A stretch of 57,078 nt of DNA. Origin: Bacillota bacterium. Its GTDB lineage: Bacteria; Bacillota; Clostridia; Acetivibrionales; DSM-1351. Below the pieces are notes generated by a model, which was given only the letters and a program-made list of their open reading frames with translations, was not told where the DNA came from and did not search any database. The DNA lies in contig JAEWAX010000141.1 of the NCBI GenBank assembly GCA_023391425.1, forward strand, positions 1-57,078, written 5' to 3'. Below are positions 16,354 to 24,648 of this stretch, piece by piece; within the stretch, counting starts at the first letter, position 1; each line of letters begins with the position of its first letter. The translations under genes were made by a program, and so were the position numbers.

Positions 16354-16534
16354 TGGTAATTTAGATACACAAACTGCACAAAAGATTGAATACTTATGGC
16401 AGGATATTATGAAAAATTATCTTACCTTGTCAAGTTGTACCGAACATATAACGGCGACAAACAGTGGCCATTATATACATTTAACAGATTTTAATCTTTT
16501 AAAAAACACTATTGATAGTTTATTTGTTGAATAA
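16343..16534 (+). pseudogene. C-terminal remnant of an alpha/beta hydrolase gene
   Basis: The frame overlapping the end of thiW reads WQDIMKNYLTLSSCTEHITA followed by NSGHYIHLTD and then FNLLKNTIDSLF. This is the shape of the last 60 residues of an alpha/beta hydrolase, including the catalytic-His motif (NSGHYIHL). No N-terminal part, nucleophile or ribosome site is present, so this looks like a decayed tail. Confidence 0.55.
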
Positions 16535-16585
16535 CATCTTGTTTTTAATTTTACAGAATGTTTTGTTTGATGAGAAAGGTATTTG

Positions 16586-16625
16586 ATTATTTCCATTCCT
16601 AATTAGGTATAGGAATGGAAATAAT
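16586..16625. terminator. bidirectional terminator-like hairpin
   Basis: A perfect 15-base stem, ATTATTTCCATTCCT (16586-16600) with AGGAATGGAAATAAT (16611-16625). It lies between plus-strand thi genes and the minus-strand MarR operon and could serve both. Confidence 0.6.
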
Positions 16626-16637
16626 TATAATCTTGGA

Positions 16638-17084
16638 TTACTTGGTATTGTTGCTTTTACATACCATGCTATCGACTATTTTTTTAAAGAGCCTTTTAAA
16701 TTCAACTGTTTCTTCTTCATTAAGATCCTGCAATAAATCTGCAAACACTTTATTTTCTTCTAAAATATGTTCTTCGACTGCACTTTTTCCTGTAGGCGTA
16801 AGTTCTAAATCAAAGGACCTTAAATCGTGAGAACTTAATTTCCGTTGCAATAACCCTTTTTTAGAAAGTCTGTTTATTGCATTGGTCAATGTACTATTAG
16901 GCGTTTTTAAGGTTTTCACTATTTCTTTAATCTTAATATCAGGGTTAGTATATATAAGTTTAAGAATATTTAAATCAATAATGCTGCAACCCGTTAACTT
17001 TTCTGTGCATATAACTATATTAAAATTTAATAATAATGTATCCCATAGCTCTCTAAAATCATTAGTTGGTAGATTGCTTTTCAT
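16638..17084 (-). CDS. MarR family transcriptional regulator
   Basis: A 148-residue winged-helix regulator. IKIKEIVKTLKTPNSTLTNA and RLSKKGLLQRKLSSHDLRSF give the recognition helix and wing (usual pattern D-x-R) and the rest is helical. AAAAAGGTG precedes the ATG. It overlaps the 3' end of the membrane-protein gene upstream by 23 bases, so both are read from the promoter at about 17642-17692, whose huge palindrome is its likely own operator. Confidence 0.85.
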   Translation of the reverse strand: MKSNLPTNDFRELWDTLLLNFNIVICTEKLTGCSIIDLNILKLIYTNPDIKIKEIVKTLKTPNSTLTNAINRLSKKGLLQRKLSSHDLRSFDLELTPTGKSAVEEHILEENKVFADLLQDLNEEETVEFKRLFKKIVDSMVCKSNNTK

Positions 17085-17622
17085 TTATAATCACCTTTTT
17101 AAATCTTTTTAAAATGATTGTAACACCTAGGCCAATTATAGGCAATACAAAGCAAACTACAGTTAAAATACTTTTTAGGATAGTTAAAATATTGGTAACT
17201 CTTGCAAGTGCAAAAAGTTCCGTTGGGTAATGTATGATCAAACCAATCAATCCAACAATCTCAAGAATTTGAACTCCTGCTAATATAACAGGCAGAAAAG
17301 TAATAATTGAAATCAATGTGCATTTTTTAACCCATTTGTGAAATGTAGCATAATTTGCGCCAACAAGAAAAGCTGTGTACAATGCAACCATAATTACATC
17401 TGAAATAAATACAATCAGGTGCGCTTGTCTGCCTTCTTCACCTATAACTGATAATAAATTATAAGCAGCTTTTGGTGAATAATTGAAGGTTTGTGTTAGG
17501 TAAGTGAAACCCGGTTTAAAAACTACATTTGTAAATATCAGAACTAATAGGAATGCTCCAAGGTAAGTAAAAATCACCTTGGTTTTTGAAAGTTTTTCTA
17601 CTAAGCTATTTAGTCTGTTCAT
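17062..17622 (-). CDS. four-helix membrane protein of unknown family
   Basis: A 186-residue protein with four hydrophobic segments (around VIFTYLGAFLLVLIFTNVVF, IVFISDVIMVALYTAFLV, TFLPVILAGVQILEIVGLIG and LTVVCFVLPIIGLGVTIIL) and a charged C-terminus. It resembles DUF4386-type proteins in general layout only. It is first in a two-gene operon with a MarR repressor, so it is probably the regulated function. GGAGAATAC precedes the ATG. Confidence 0.6.
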   Translation of the reverse strand: MNRLNSLVEKLSKTKVIFTYLGAFLLVLIFTNVVFKPGFTYLTQTFNYSPKAAYNLLSVIGEEGRQAHLIVFISDVIMVALYTAFLVGANYATFHKWVKKCTLISIITFLPVILAGVQILEIVGLIGLIIHYPTELFALARVTNILTILKSILTVVCFVLPIIGLGVTIILKRFKKVIINEKQSTN

Positions 17623-17638
17623 ATGTATTCTCCTTTAT

Positions 17639-17695
17639 TTTTATTTCCTTGACAGTATATTACCATGTTGGAAATATACTGTCAAGGAAATAAAA
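17639..17695 (-). promoter_or_regulatory. promoter inside a 23-base-arm palindrome (MarR operator)
   Basis: The bases 17639-17661 are the perfect inverted copy of 17673-17695, with an 11-base centre. On the minus strand it contains TTGACA, a 17-base spacer and TAATAT, so RNA polymerase and a repressor dimer would compete directly. Because of the symmetry, the plus strand also carries TTGACA and AAATAT at the same spacing. The downstream minus-strand genes encode a membrane protein and a MarR repressor. Confidence 0.8.
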
Positions 17696-17825
17696 CAAAG
17701 AAGAAAAACATAATCTTATTATCAATTCTAAAAAATACTTCAAAATAAATGAACTGCCTCATGTCTACTTGACAGGGGCAGTTCAAAAAGGCAAAATATT
17801 TATTGACTTTCACCAGTTATATTTT

Positions 17826-17903
17826 CTATAAAATTTCAAAACTTTTTGATGAAAAATTTCTATAAAATTCTAAAACTTTCTGATGAAAAATTGCTATAAA
17901 ATC
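17826..17903. repeat. 34-base tandem duplication at the end of the PPOX gene
   Basis: Two adjacent 34-base copies (17826-17859 and 17860-17893) differ at only a few positions, and a third begins (CTATAAAATC) at 17894. The boundary between copies one and two coincides with the stop codon of the minus-strand gene. The last residues of that protein are therefore encoded by the duplicated unit. Confidence 0.7.
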
Positions 17904-18279
17904 TTCCACTTCGTGAGGTGAATTTCAAAACACAATAATCAGGATCAGTTACACCCAAAGGATAATACATTGTATCTCCTTCATGCCAAATCATTTCTTT
18001 AGAGCCACTATCTTCAAGAACTTCTATAGTACCAATTAGCATAACACCTTTAAAAAAGCGCTCATCACAAAAATATAAGCTTGCTTTAGGGTTTTCTTTA
18101 AACTGGCTCACTCTCATAGATGAAGTGTTTGTAGTAAAATAAAAATGCTTAATCCCTTCTCTTTTTCGAGGAGGTAACATGGCTTTCATATTTGGAAACC
18201 CCTCATTATCTATAGAACTAATAAAAGAAACACTTTGTTTGTCTATCAAGTTGCGGATTGTTTTTTCTGAATCTATCAT
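17860..18279 (-). CDS. pyridoxamine 5'-phosphate oxidase family protein
   Basis: A 139-residue split-barrel protein of the PPOX/general-stress-protein-26 type: VSFISSIDNEGFPNMKAM, FYFTTNTSSMRVSQFKENPK and CVLKFTSRSGRFY. Such proteins bind FMN or related cofactors; the natural reaction is unknown. The C-terminus SNFSSESFRIL comes from a tandemly duplicated 34-base unit. GGAGGG precedes the ATG. It is not obviously in an operon. Confidence 0.8.
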   Translation of the reverse strand: MIDSEKTIRNLIDKQSVSFISSIDNEGFPNMKAMLPPRKREGIKHFYFTTNTSSMRVSQFKENPKASLYFCDERFFKGVMLIGTIEVLEDSGSKEMIWHEGDTMYYPLGVTDPDYCVLKFTSRSGRFYSNFSSESFRIL

Positions 18280-18432
18280 TTTTTACCCTCCTATTGCAAA
18301 TGAATTTATAGATATCTAAGTTTCAGATTGAGTGAGAACTACACTTGAAACAGAGAACTCTGCTCACATAGAATTCTATTGCCTAGAAGATAATTTGTAA
18401 ATTACCCACTTTTTTGTGTGTATGTTTGTTAA

Positions 18433-18789
18433 CTAATCAATAAATCCTTTTGTTCTTAGAACATCATCCATATCATTTTCCTTCATAAGCTCAATACCTA
18501 TAGTTTGCATAATGGTAATAGCCTCAAGCATCTTTTGTCCACGTTCTGTTAAAAAGTATTCAACCCTTAGGGGATATCCCTCGAAGGTATTTTTACCAAT
18601 TAACCCGAAGTCCAGAAGTTCTTTTAGCTGCTCTATAAGCATTTTTTGGTTAATACCCTGTATACTTTTTTCAAGATCTATAAGGGATTTGCTTTGTTTG
18701 AGTTGCCATAAAATAATTGGTTTCCATTTTCCTCTTACAATATCATGGGTCAGTTCTAAGGGACATGTGTATTCTTCCCGTATTTTCAA
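18433..18789 (-). CDS. HxlR family transcriptional regulator
   Basis: A 118-residue winged-helix regulator. EYTCPLELTHDIVRGKWKPI (Cys9 is in the position of the redox cysteine in many HxlR proteins) and ILWQLKQSKSLIDLEKSIQG, INQKMLIEQLKEL and the wing EGYPLRVEYFLTERG are family landmarks. GGAGGCGAGAAT precedes the ATG. HxlR proteins often sense electrophiles or formaldehyde; the target here may be the PPOX gene downstream on the same strand. Confidence 0.88.
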   Translation of the reverse strand: MKIREEYTCPLELTHDIVRGKWKPIILWQLKQSKSLIDLEKSIQGINQKMLIEQLKELLDFGLIGKNTFEGYPLRVEYFLTERGQKMLEAITIMQTIGIELMKENDMDDVLRTKGFID

Positions 18790-18845
18790 AATTCTCGCCT
18801 CCTAAGTTGTTGACTGGAATGTGATTACAAGCATAACTTAATTTA

Positions 18846-19538
18846 TCATATTTTCTTTCTGCTTAATATTGGAATGTTTAGAGCATAAATTACAGCTGAT
18901 AATGCTAAGCAAATAGAGATATGCCCAATTGGATTAGGATTAGAAACTATTAAGTTTAAGAAATTAACTAGTAAGGCGCGGAGTGGGGCAATGGGGGTTA
19001 ATATACCTATTGCAGAAGCAATTACAAAATCAATTACCCAACCAAACCAGAAGGTTTGCATTGCGGTTAGAGTATGTATAAGCACTCCAAGTAGTAAATA
19101 GAATACAAACTGTCTAAAAAACGCTATTATTATTCCATCTTTAACCCATCCAAATATATCAACAATATCCCATATTGTTATTACTGATCTCATTGTGTTA
19201 TCAACTGTATAGTATAAAACAAGAGTAATGATGGATAGAACAGCAGAGAATACAATATAGTTTAGTAACGATGCCCAAAAGAAATCAATCTTTTTTCCAT
19301 TGATATGCATAATTTTCTTGAAATTCACTGCTGGAATTAAAACTGCAGCGATAATGAGTGCTACTAACAATTCATTTCCTTCACTAACTTGAGCACTACC
19401 TTTTGAGTTTGTTATATATAGTACAAAGCTTTGTATAATTGCGCTTGCAAAGCTTACAAATGCACTTAAATATGCAATCCACGTAGTTTGTTTAAAATTG
19501 ATTTTTGCAATTGTACCTACTCTTTTAATGTTCATCAT
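18846..19538 (-). CDS. ABC transporter permease-like membrane protein
   Basis: A 230-residue protein with about six hydrophobic segments. It begins KRVGTIAKINFKQTTWIAYL and overlaps the end of the ATPase gene by 14 bases. It is the membrane partner of the GntR-ABC operon, as in YtrA-type systems that respond to cell-wall-active peptides in Bacillus. No extracellular substrate can be assigned. Confidence 0.7.
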   Translation of the reverse strand: MMNIKRVGTIAKINFKQTTWIAYLSAFVSFASAIIQSFVLYITNSKGSAQVSEGNELLVALIIAAVLIPAVNFKKIMHINGKKIDFFWASLLNYIVFSAVLSIITLVLYYTVDNTMRSVITIWDIVDIFGWVKDGIIIAFFRQFVFYLLLGVLIHTLTAMQTFWFGWVIDFVIASAIGILTPIAPLRALLVNFLNLIVSNPNPIGHISICLALSAVIYALNIPILSRKKI

Positions 19539-20379
19539 TGTCTCCTCCTACAATATTAATAAAGAATTCCTGTAGTCCTAGTGTTTGAAGCGTGATGTTT
19601 TCGGATGGAGATATTCTATCTCCAAATATGTATGCGGTAGTAAAGCCACCAAGTGTTTTTTCACCTATAACATTAAGTCCTTTTATAGCTTTTTTTACTT
19701 CATCTTTTTGACCTGTGAGGGAATAGGCTTTTTCATCAACGTCATTTATGCTCGATTGAAGTAAAATAGCTCCTTGCTCTATTATGATAATATCCTCAGC
19801 AACTTTTGCTATTTCATCAATTAAATGAGTGGATACGATAATAATTCGTGGGTGATTTTCAAAACTTGTTTGCAGTAGTTCGTAAAAATTTTCGCGCATG
19901 ATAGCATCAAAGCCAAGTACAGGTTCATCTAAAATAACTATCTTGGAATTGCTGGCAAGGCTTAAAAGAGTTGTTAGCATTGTTTGCATCCCGAAGGAGA
20001 GTTGTTTGTACTTCTTGTTTTTATCAAGCTTAAATTTCTTTATCATGTTTTTGGCAAATTCTAAATCGAAATCATCCTGTAAACTCATGGCAAGATTTAC
20101 TAAGTCATTAACCTTTAAATTGAATTGCGACGCCCTGCTTTCAATAAAATTAACGCAATTTGGCATATTAAAGGTGGAGACCTCTTTATTATCTACAAAT
20201 ATTTCACCTTCACTTGCACTAATATGTCCCGCAATAAGCTTTAAAAAGGTAGTTTTGCCTGCACCGTTTCTTCCAAGCAGGCAATAAATCTTATTTTCGC
20301 ATATATTTAAGTTTATATTGTCTATAGCTATTGTGTTTCTATATGCTTTTGTAACATTAGAAAATTTAATCATTATCAT
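19525..20379 (-). CDS. ABC transporter ATP-binding protein
   Basis: A 284-residue ATPase. Walker A is LLGRNGAGKTTFLKLIAGH, the signature is QLSFGM (a common variant of LSGGQ), Walker B is KIVILDEPVLGFD, and the switch histidine is in STHLIDE. The C-terminal about 70 residues after VAEDIIIIEQG are the usual accessory region. It overlaps the GntR gene upstream and the permease gene downstream, so the three form a single coupled operon. Confidence 0.9.
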   Translation of the reverse strand: MIMIKFSNVTKAYRNTIAIDNINLNICENKIYCLLGRNGAGKTTFLKLIAGHISASEGEIFVDNKEVSTFNMPNCVNFIESRASQFNLKVNDLVNLAMSLQDDFDLEFAKNMIKKFKLDKNKKYKQLSFGMQTMLTTLLSLASNSKIVILDEPVLGFDAIMRENFYELLQTSFENHPRIIIVSTHLIDEIAKVAEDIIIIEQGAILLQSSINDVDEKAYSLTGQKDEVKKAIKGLNVIGEKTLGGFTTAYIFGDRISPSENITLQTLGLQEFFINIVGGDNDEH

Positions 20380-20722
20380 TCTCCTTTATCATTTTTATAA
20401 TATCATCCTTTGAAATACCTAGTTTCTTTGCATCACCAAGCATAGAGGATATTGTACTTGTAAAAAATTCATGCTTTCTTCTTTCTAAAATTTTGCTTTT
20501 TGCTTCTTTGGTTACACACATGCCAATACCTCTTTTCTTGTATAAAATACCTTCGTCAGCCAAATTACTAATGCTTTTAACAGCTGTTGTGGGATTAACC
20601 GAAAGTAATTTTGATATCTGTGTTGTAGATATAATAATGTCATCTGTTTTGTATACATCAGATATAATATCATCCTCAATCATCTCCATAATTTGAATGA
20701 AAATAGGTTTATCGGTATTCAA
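20366..20722 (-). CDS. YtrA-subfamily GntR regulator
   Basis: A 118-residue regulator with a GntR winged helix (PIFIQIMEMIEDDIISDVY, then LLSVNPTTAVKSISNLADEG and LYKKRGIGMCVT) and the short helical tail of the YtrA branch, which lacks a ligand-binding domain. It is the first gene of the GntR-ATPase-permease operon and very probably represses it. GGAGGTGAATTATATT precedes the start. Confidence 0.88.
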   Translation of the reverse strand: MNTDKPIFIQIMEMIEDDIISDVYKTDDIIISTTQISKLLSVNPTTAVKSISNLADEGILYKKRGIGMCVTKEAKSKILERRKHEFFTSTISSMLGDAKKLGISKDDIIKMIKENDND

Positions 20723-20749
20723 TAATATAATTCACCTCCATGGTTATTG

Positions 20750-20773
20750 GGTTAGTGATTCAACTCATTAACC
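20750..20773 (-). promoter_or_regulatory. candidate operator of the GntR-ABC operon
   Basis: GGTTAGTGA (20750-20758) faces TCATTAACC (20765-20773), an inverted repeat with one mismatch and a 6-base centre, about 30 bases before the GntR start. It suits a dimeric GntR regulator. Confidence 0.45.
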
Positions 20774-20867
20774 AAAATATAACATACAATACTTCGTTTG
20801 TAAATAGTGTAAATAAAAATTAGTTAATTTAAAAATAATTAAAAATTAGTTAATTAAATAAAAAGGG

Positions 20868-20912
20868 AGAAAATAAAAAAGTGCGCCAAGGATATTAATC
20901 CTATGACACACT
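20868..20912 (-). terminator. terminator of the MATE gene
   Basis: Read on the minus strand, AGTGTGTCATAGGAT pairs with ATCCTTGGCGCACT using two wobble pairs, followed by TTTTTTATTTT. Confidence 0.7.
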
Positions 20913-20960
20913 GTTGAACTCAGTCAGCTTTATAAAAAAAGGTCAAATGGTATAGCTTAT

Positions 20961-22346
20961 TTATCGTGTTACATTATTGAGCCATTTTTTACTTTTATAT
21001 CTCCAAGCTGTGAGAGGAATTTTAATAATTTCATCACTCATTAAGATTATATAGACAACTGGAACACTCCACTTAAATACGAAAGCAGCTAACCAGCCTA
21101 TCAGAATAGAACAGCCCCACATTGTTGAGACATCGAGAAACAAGCCGAATTTAGTATCTCCACCTCCACGAAAAACTCCAACAATAAGTGTTGTATTAAG
21201 TGCCTGAGCAATAACAAAATAAGACATCACAAACATCATTATGGACAAGTAGCCTTGTGTAACAGGACTGAGGTTAAGAGTTGACATTAGGATTGGGCGT
21301 ACAATCAGAATAACTATTGCTCCTGCAACACCTGCTATTATGCTTAGCTTAATAAAACGCTTGGAATAATTTTTTGCTGCCTCAAAATTGTTTTCACCAA
21401 TTGCTTTACCTACAATAATCGCAGTAGCATTTGCAAGACCAAAGGCAATAACTGTGGCAAGCTGTCTTGTAATCTGTGTAACAGAGTTTGCAGAAACAAC
21501 AGAACTCCCCAAATGGCCAATAACAACGGCATTCATTGCTACACCTGTACCCCACATAAGTTCATTTAGGGTAACAGGAATTGAATATGTTAGAAAGTCT
21601 TTGAAAAGATATTTATCACGGACAAACAAATTCGAGAACTTAAAGTGTATAACATTGTTATATTTTTTAGCATAGATAAAAACACTAATAAGTTCAACAA
21701 CTCTCGAGACTAAGGTGGCAATAGCTGCACCCTGAATTCCCAGTTTTGGAAAACCAAATAACCCAAAGATTAAAATTGCTGCTACTATTACATTTATAAT
21801 AAGAGATACAAGGTAAACAACAGTTGAAACGATTACACGCTCAACACTCCTCATTACGTTCAAATAAATCATTGTGATAGACATAAGAACATATGACATT
21901 GCTATAATTCTCAAATATTTAACACCTTCTGCAATAACAGGTGCTTCGGATGTGAATATATTCATGGCTTGTGTTGGAAACAGCAGTACAACTGTAGTGA
22001 AAAATATTGCGACCAATAGAGAGAACCGCATACAAATTCCCATTATCTTTTCAATACATTTTGTATCACCCTTTCCCCAGTATTGGGCAGTTAAAACTGC
22101 TGCACCTGAGGTTAAACCAAAGAAAATCAGCATCATAATAAACTGAACCTGTCCTGCCAAGGAAGCAGCAGAAAGTACAGTTTCGCTAACTTTTCCAAGC
22201 ATAAGAACGTCTATTGAGGTTATCCCGACATTAATTAAATTTTGTAAAGCCATTGGCATTACTAAAGCAAAAGCCATTTTGTAGAAAGCTTTATTATCCA
22301 TTATCTTATTATTTATAATCTTATTATCTATAATTCTATTTTCCAT
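20961..22346 (-). CDS. MATE family efflux transporter
   Basis: A 461-residue integral membrane protein with about twelve hydrophobic segments. MALVMPMALQNLINVGITSI-like opening, DVLMLGKVSETVLSAASLAG, and the second-half repeat LNELMWGTGVAMNAVVIGHL are MATE landmarks. It is probably a cation-coupled drug or metabolite exporter. The open frame extends 14 codons further, but TTTGGAG 7 bases before the ATG at 22346 fixes the start. The N-terminus is an odd low-complexity run (IIDNKIINNKIMDNK) from a short tandem DNA repeat. Confidence 0.88.
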   Translation of the reverse strand: MENRIIDNKIINNKIMDNKAFYKMAFALVMPMALQNLINVGITSIDVLMLGKVSETVLSAASLAGQVQFIMMLIFFGLTSGAAVLTAQYWGKGDTKCIEKIMGICMRFSLLVAIFFTTVVLLFPTQAMNIFTSEAPVIAEGVKYLRIIAMSYVLMSITMIYLNVMRSVERVIVSTVVYLVSLIINVIVAAILIFGLFGFPKLGIQGAAIATLVSRVVELISVFIYAKKYNNVIHFKFSNLFVRDKYLFKDFLTYSIPVTLNELMWGTGVAMNAVVIGHLGSSVVSANSVTQITRQLATVIAFGLANATAIIVGKAIGENNFEAAKNYSKRFIKLSIIAGVAGAIVILIVRPILMSTLNLSPVTQGYLSIMMFVMSYFVIAQALNTTLIVGVFRGGGDTKFGLFLDVSTMWGCSILIGWLAAFVFKWSVPVVYIILMSDEIIKIPLTAWRYKSKKWLNNVTR

Positions 22347-22372
22347 TATTAAACTCCAAATTTTTATATTTA

Positions 22373-22559
22373 TGAACAAGTATACCATAATATGACGTGA
22401 AAATATAAATAAAATAAGAATATTTAAAGAATATGTAATAATTATGCTAATACTATATCTACTAAATGAATTTTGAATTAAATATTATAAAATTTGTTTA
22501 ACGCTGATTTATCAACTAGTATACCATAATATGATGTGATAATATAAGTACATAAAGAA
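22373..22559. repeat. direct repeat in the MATE-hemW intergenic region
   Basis: Two copies of about 47 bases (22373-22419 and 22513-22559) share AGTATACCATAATATGA and then GTGA-AATATAA, with the same spacing, 140 bases apart. Each reads TGGTATACT on the minus strand, an extended -10-like element. The bases between are AT-rich with nothing else visible. Confidence 0.55.
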
Positions 22560-22592
22560 GACGAAGTTTCTTCAATAAAGGAGATGCAAGTT

Positions 22593-23735
22593 ATGTCACT
22601 TTTGAGTAAGACAGGTCTATATATTCATGTTCCTTTTTGTAGTTCAAAATGTAATTACTGTGACTTTAATTCCTACACCGGAAAGCTTAATTTGGCAGAT
22701 GATTACTTCAACTCAATGAAAAAGGAAATTGAGCTTTATACTGACGAAATGAAATATAATTTGATTGACACCATATTTATAGGGGGAGGAACTCCTTCTT
22801 GTGTGGATTATAAATATATTAGTGACATATTATCTACGTGTAGGGCAAACTATAATATTGCTGACGATTGTGAAATAAGTATAGAGAGCAATCCTGGTAC
22901 ACTAGACATAGATAAACTCAAAGAATATAAACTAATTGGAATCAATAGAATAAGTATTGGGCTTCAGGCTTACCAAAGTAATTTGTTGAAATATTTAGGC
23001 AGACGGCATTCACCAGAAGATTTTATCTCAAGTGTTGAATTGTCAAAAAAGGCAGGCTTTAGCAATATTAATGCCGATGTTATATTTGGAATACCTGGAC
23101 AAACAATGGAGGATTGGACAGAAACCTTGAAGGTATTAGTTAATTTAGGTATAACACATATTTCTGCTTACAGTTTGAAAATCGAAGAGGGAACAAAGTT
23201 TGGTAATATGCTCGAAAACGGAGAACTTATTGCGATGGAAGATGAACTTGATAGGGAAATGTACCACTATGCTATTGATTACTTGAAGAAAAATGGGTTT
23301 AACCAATATGAACTATCCAATTTTGCAAAATCAGGCTTTGAATGTAAACACAATTTAACATATTGGAAATGCATAGATTACTTAGGATTAGGGGCAGGAG
23401 CCCATTCCTTGTTGAATGATTTAAGATTTTCAAATGCAAACTCAATTGAGGATTATATTAAGTACTTAGAAAAGGGTGAGAAGCCTGTTGAAGAGAGATT
23501 TGTAATTGACTTCTACGACAAAATTTCAGAATATATGTTTTTGGGGCTTAGGTTGGCACAGGGTGTTTCTAATTCAGAATTTCAAGCTTTATTTAATCAG
23601 GATATGTTTGTTAAGTTTGCTGATAGTTTTGAGGAACTTCAGAAAAATAAGCTTATTGAAATTGATGGGGAAAATGTCAAATTGACTAGTTTGGGATTGG
23701 ACCTGGCAAATCAAGTGTTTGTAAAATTCGTATAA
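22593..23735 (+). CDS. hemW: radical SAM protein HemW (coproporphyrinogen III oxidase-like)
   Basis: A 380-residue radical-SAM protein. YIHVPFCSSKCNYCDFNSY carries the CxxxCxxC [4Fe-4S] motif with the extra residue pattern of HemW, followed by FIGGGTPS, IESNPGT, RISIGLQAY and NADVIFGIPGQT. HemW-type proteins are thought to be heme chaperones and lack true coproporphyrinogen oxidase activity; the annotation as oxidase is therefore avoided. AAAGGAGAT places the start at 22593 rather than 22584. Its terminator is shared with rpsT. Confidence 0.9.
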   Translation: MSLLSKTGLYIHVPFCSSKCNYCDFNSYTGKLNLADDYFNSMKKEIELYTDEMKYNLIDTIFIGGGTPSCVDYKYISDILSTCRANYNIADDCEISIESNPGTLDIDKLKEYKLIGINRISIGLQAYQSNLLKYLGRRHSPEDFISSVELSKKAGFSNINADVIFGIPGQTMEDWTETLKVLVNLGITHISAYSLKIEEGTKFGNMLENGELIAMEDELDREMYHYAIDYLKKNGFNQYELSNFAKSGFECKHNLTYWKCIDYLGLGAGAHSLLNDLRFSNANSIEDYIKYLEKGEKPVEERFVIDFYDKISEYMFLGLRLAQGVSNSEFQALFNQDMFVKFADSFEELQKNKLIEIDGENVKLTSLGLDLANQVFVKFV

Positions 23736-23762
23736 GTGAACAAAAACAGTTATAAAAAAATA

Positions 23763-23793
23763 AAAACTCAGAGCAAGAAAATGCCTGAGTTTT
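23763..23793. terminator. bidirectional terminator between hemW and rpsT
   Basis: AAAACTCAG (23763-23771) faces CTGAGTTTT (23785-23793), with GCA/TGC extending the stem inside. It has T-rich tails in both directions and separates convergent genes. Confidence 0.75.
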
Positions 23794-23809
23794 CGTTTTA
23801 ATATAAAAA

Positions 23810-24070
23810 TTATTTTGCTGCGTTTAAAGCTTTTGCTAATCTAGATTTCTTTCTCGCAGCGGTATTCTTATGAAGTAAATTCTTAGCTACGGCTTTATCT
23901 ATAGCCTTAGTAGTTGTTTTGTATGAGTCGGAAGCTGTATCTACACCTGTTGAAATAGCTTCTTTACACTTCTTAATAGTAGTCCTAAGCGCTGACTTTT
24001 TAATAGAATTCTGCAAAGTCTTAGCTTCTGTTACCTTTACTCTCTTTATTGCTGATTTAATGTTTGGCAA
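23810..24070 (-). CDS. rpsT: 30S ribosomal protein S20
   Basis: An 86-residue basic protein beginning (M)PNIKSAIKRVKVTEAKTLQN, with AARKKSRLAKALNA at the end, the normal S20 sequence. It binds 16S rRNA early in 30S assembly. AGGAGGTG lies 6 bases before a TTG at 24070, which gives the standard MPNIKS start; the GTG nine bases upstream overlaps the ribosome site and is not the start. It lies in the common clostridial order hemW/rpsT/gpr, but convergent with hemW and with a chemoreceptor gene placed before gpr. Confidence 0.95.
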   Translation of the reverse strand: MPNIKSAIKRVKVTEAKTLQNSIKKSALRTTIKKCKEAISTGVDTASDSYKTTTKAIDKAVAKNLLHKNTAARKKSRLAKALNAAK

Positions 24071-24173
24071 AGTATTCACCTCCTGCGAGCCTAAATTCGC
24101 TTAATTCATGAGCAAAAATTTCTAATAATATTTAATCGGTTTAAAAAACCGCCTCTTGCCCGTAACAGAAGAT

Positions 24174-24202
24174 ATTTTACCATGAACGTTTTGAAAATGC
24201 AA
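24174..24202 (-). promoter_or_regulatory. promoter of rpsT
   Basis: On the minus strand TTGCAT, 17 bases and TAAAAT preceded by TGG form a sigma-A promoter with an extended -10, about 100 bases before the rpsT start. Confidence 0.55.
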
Positions 24203-24393
24203 GTATCAACCTAGATTTTTCTATTTTCTATTTAGTGATAAATTCATTCCGGCGTTAAAATATTAATTTGGGGTTAGAATTTACCAGCTATTCACCCGCT
24301 AAAATTGTCATATTATGTATTGATTTCTATATATTAATATCGTATACTTATAAATATATTTTTAGGATAATATATCTATACAGCAGGAATACG

Positions 24394-24484
24394 TGAAAAA
24401 GGCAAACTTACTCAAAGGTAGGGACGCAAAGCCTTGAATCTAAGGTGTAAAAGCACTATGATTGTCAGGTTACCAAAGTAGAAA
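24394..24484 (+). promoter_or_regulatory. GEMM-I cyclic-di-GMP riboswitch
   Basis: The aptamer core is clearly readable: GGCAAACTTACTC, then AAAGGTAGGGACGCAAAGCC with the tetraloop receptor, CTAAGG, and CACTATGATTGTCAGGTTACC at the 3' side. GEMM-I RNAs bind cyclic di-GMP. The gene downstream is a chemoreceptor, a usual target. A terminator follows 20 bases on, so control is at transcription; whether it is an on or off switch needs a folding test. Confidence 0.92.
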
Positions 24485-24501
24485 TCCAAATTCTGTTTTC
24501 T

Positions 24502-24535
24502 AAACTATGGTCTTTTCATGCCATAGTTTTATTTT
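24502..24535 (+). terminator. terminator of the c-di-GMP riboswitch
   Basis: AAACTATGG (24502-24510) and CCATAGTTT (24521-24529) pair perfectly and are followed by TATTTT. Confidence 0.85.
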
Positions 24536-24648
24536 GTATATTTTTAAAATGCACACATTTTTATTTAATAAAATCAATATTATGACGGGAGGAATTACTA
24601 ATAATAACAGCTATAATCAAAATATATACATAAAAGGAGAGATGCAAA

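Noticed and set aside
17692..17860. Plus-strand gene served by the mirror promoter of the MarR palindrome
   Set aside because: No plus-strand coding frame with a ribosome site follows; the plus-strand promoter is a by-product of the symmetry.
22593..23735. Oxygen-independent coproporphyrinogen III oxidase (HemN)
   Set aside because: The length and the N-terminal sequence fit HemW, a heme-binding relative, and no heme biosynthesis genes are near.
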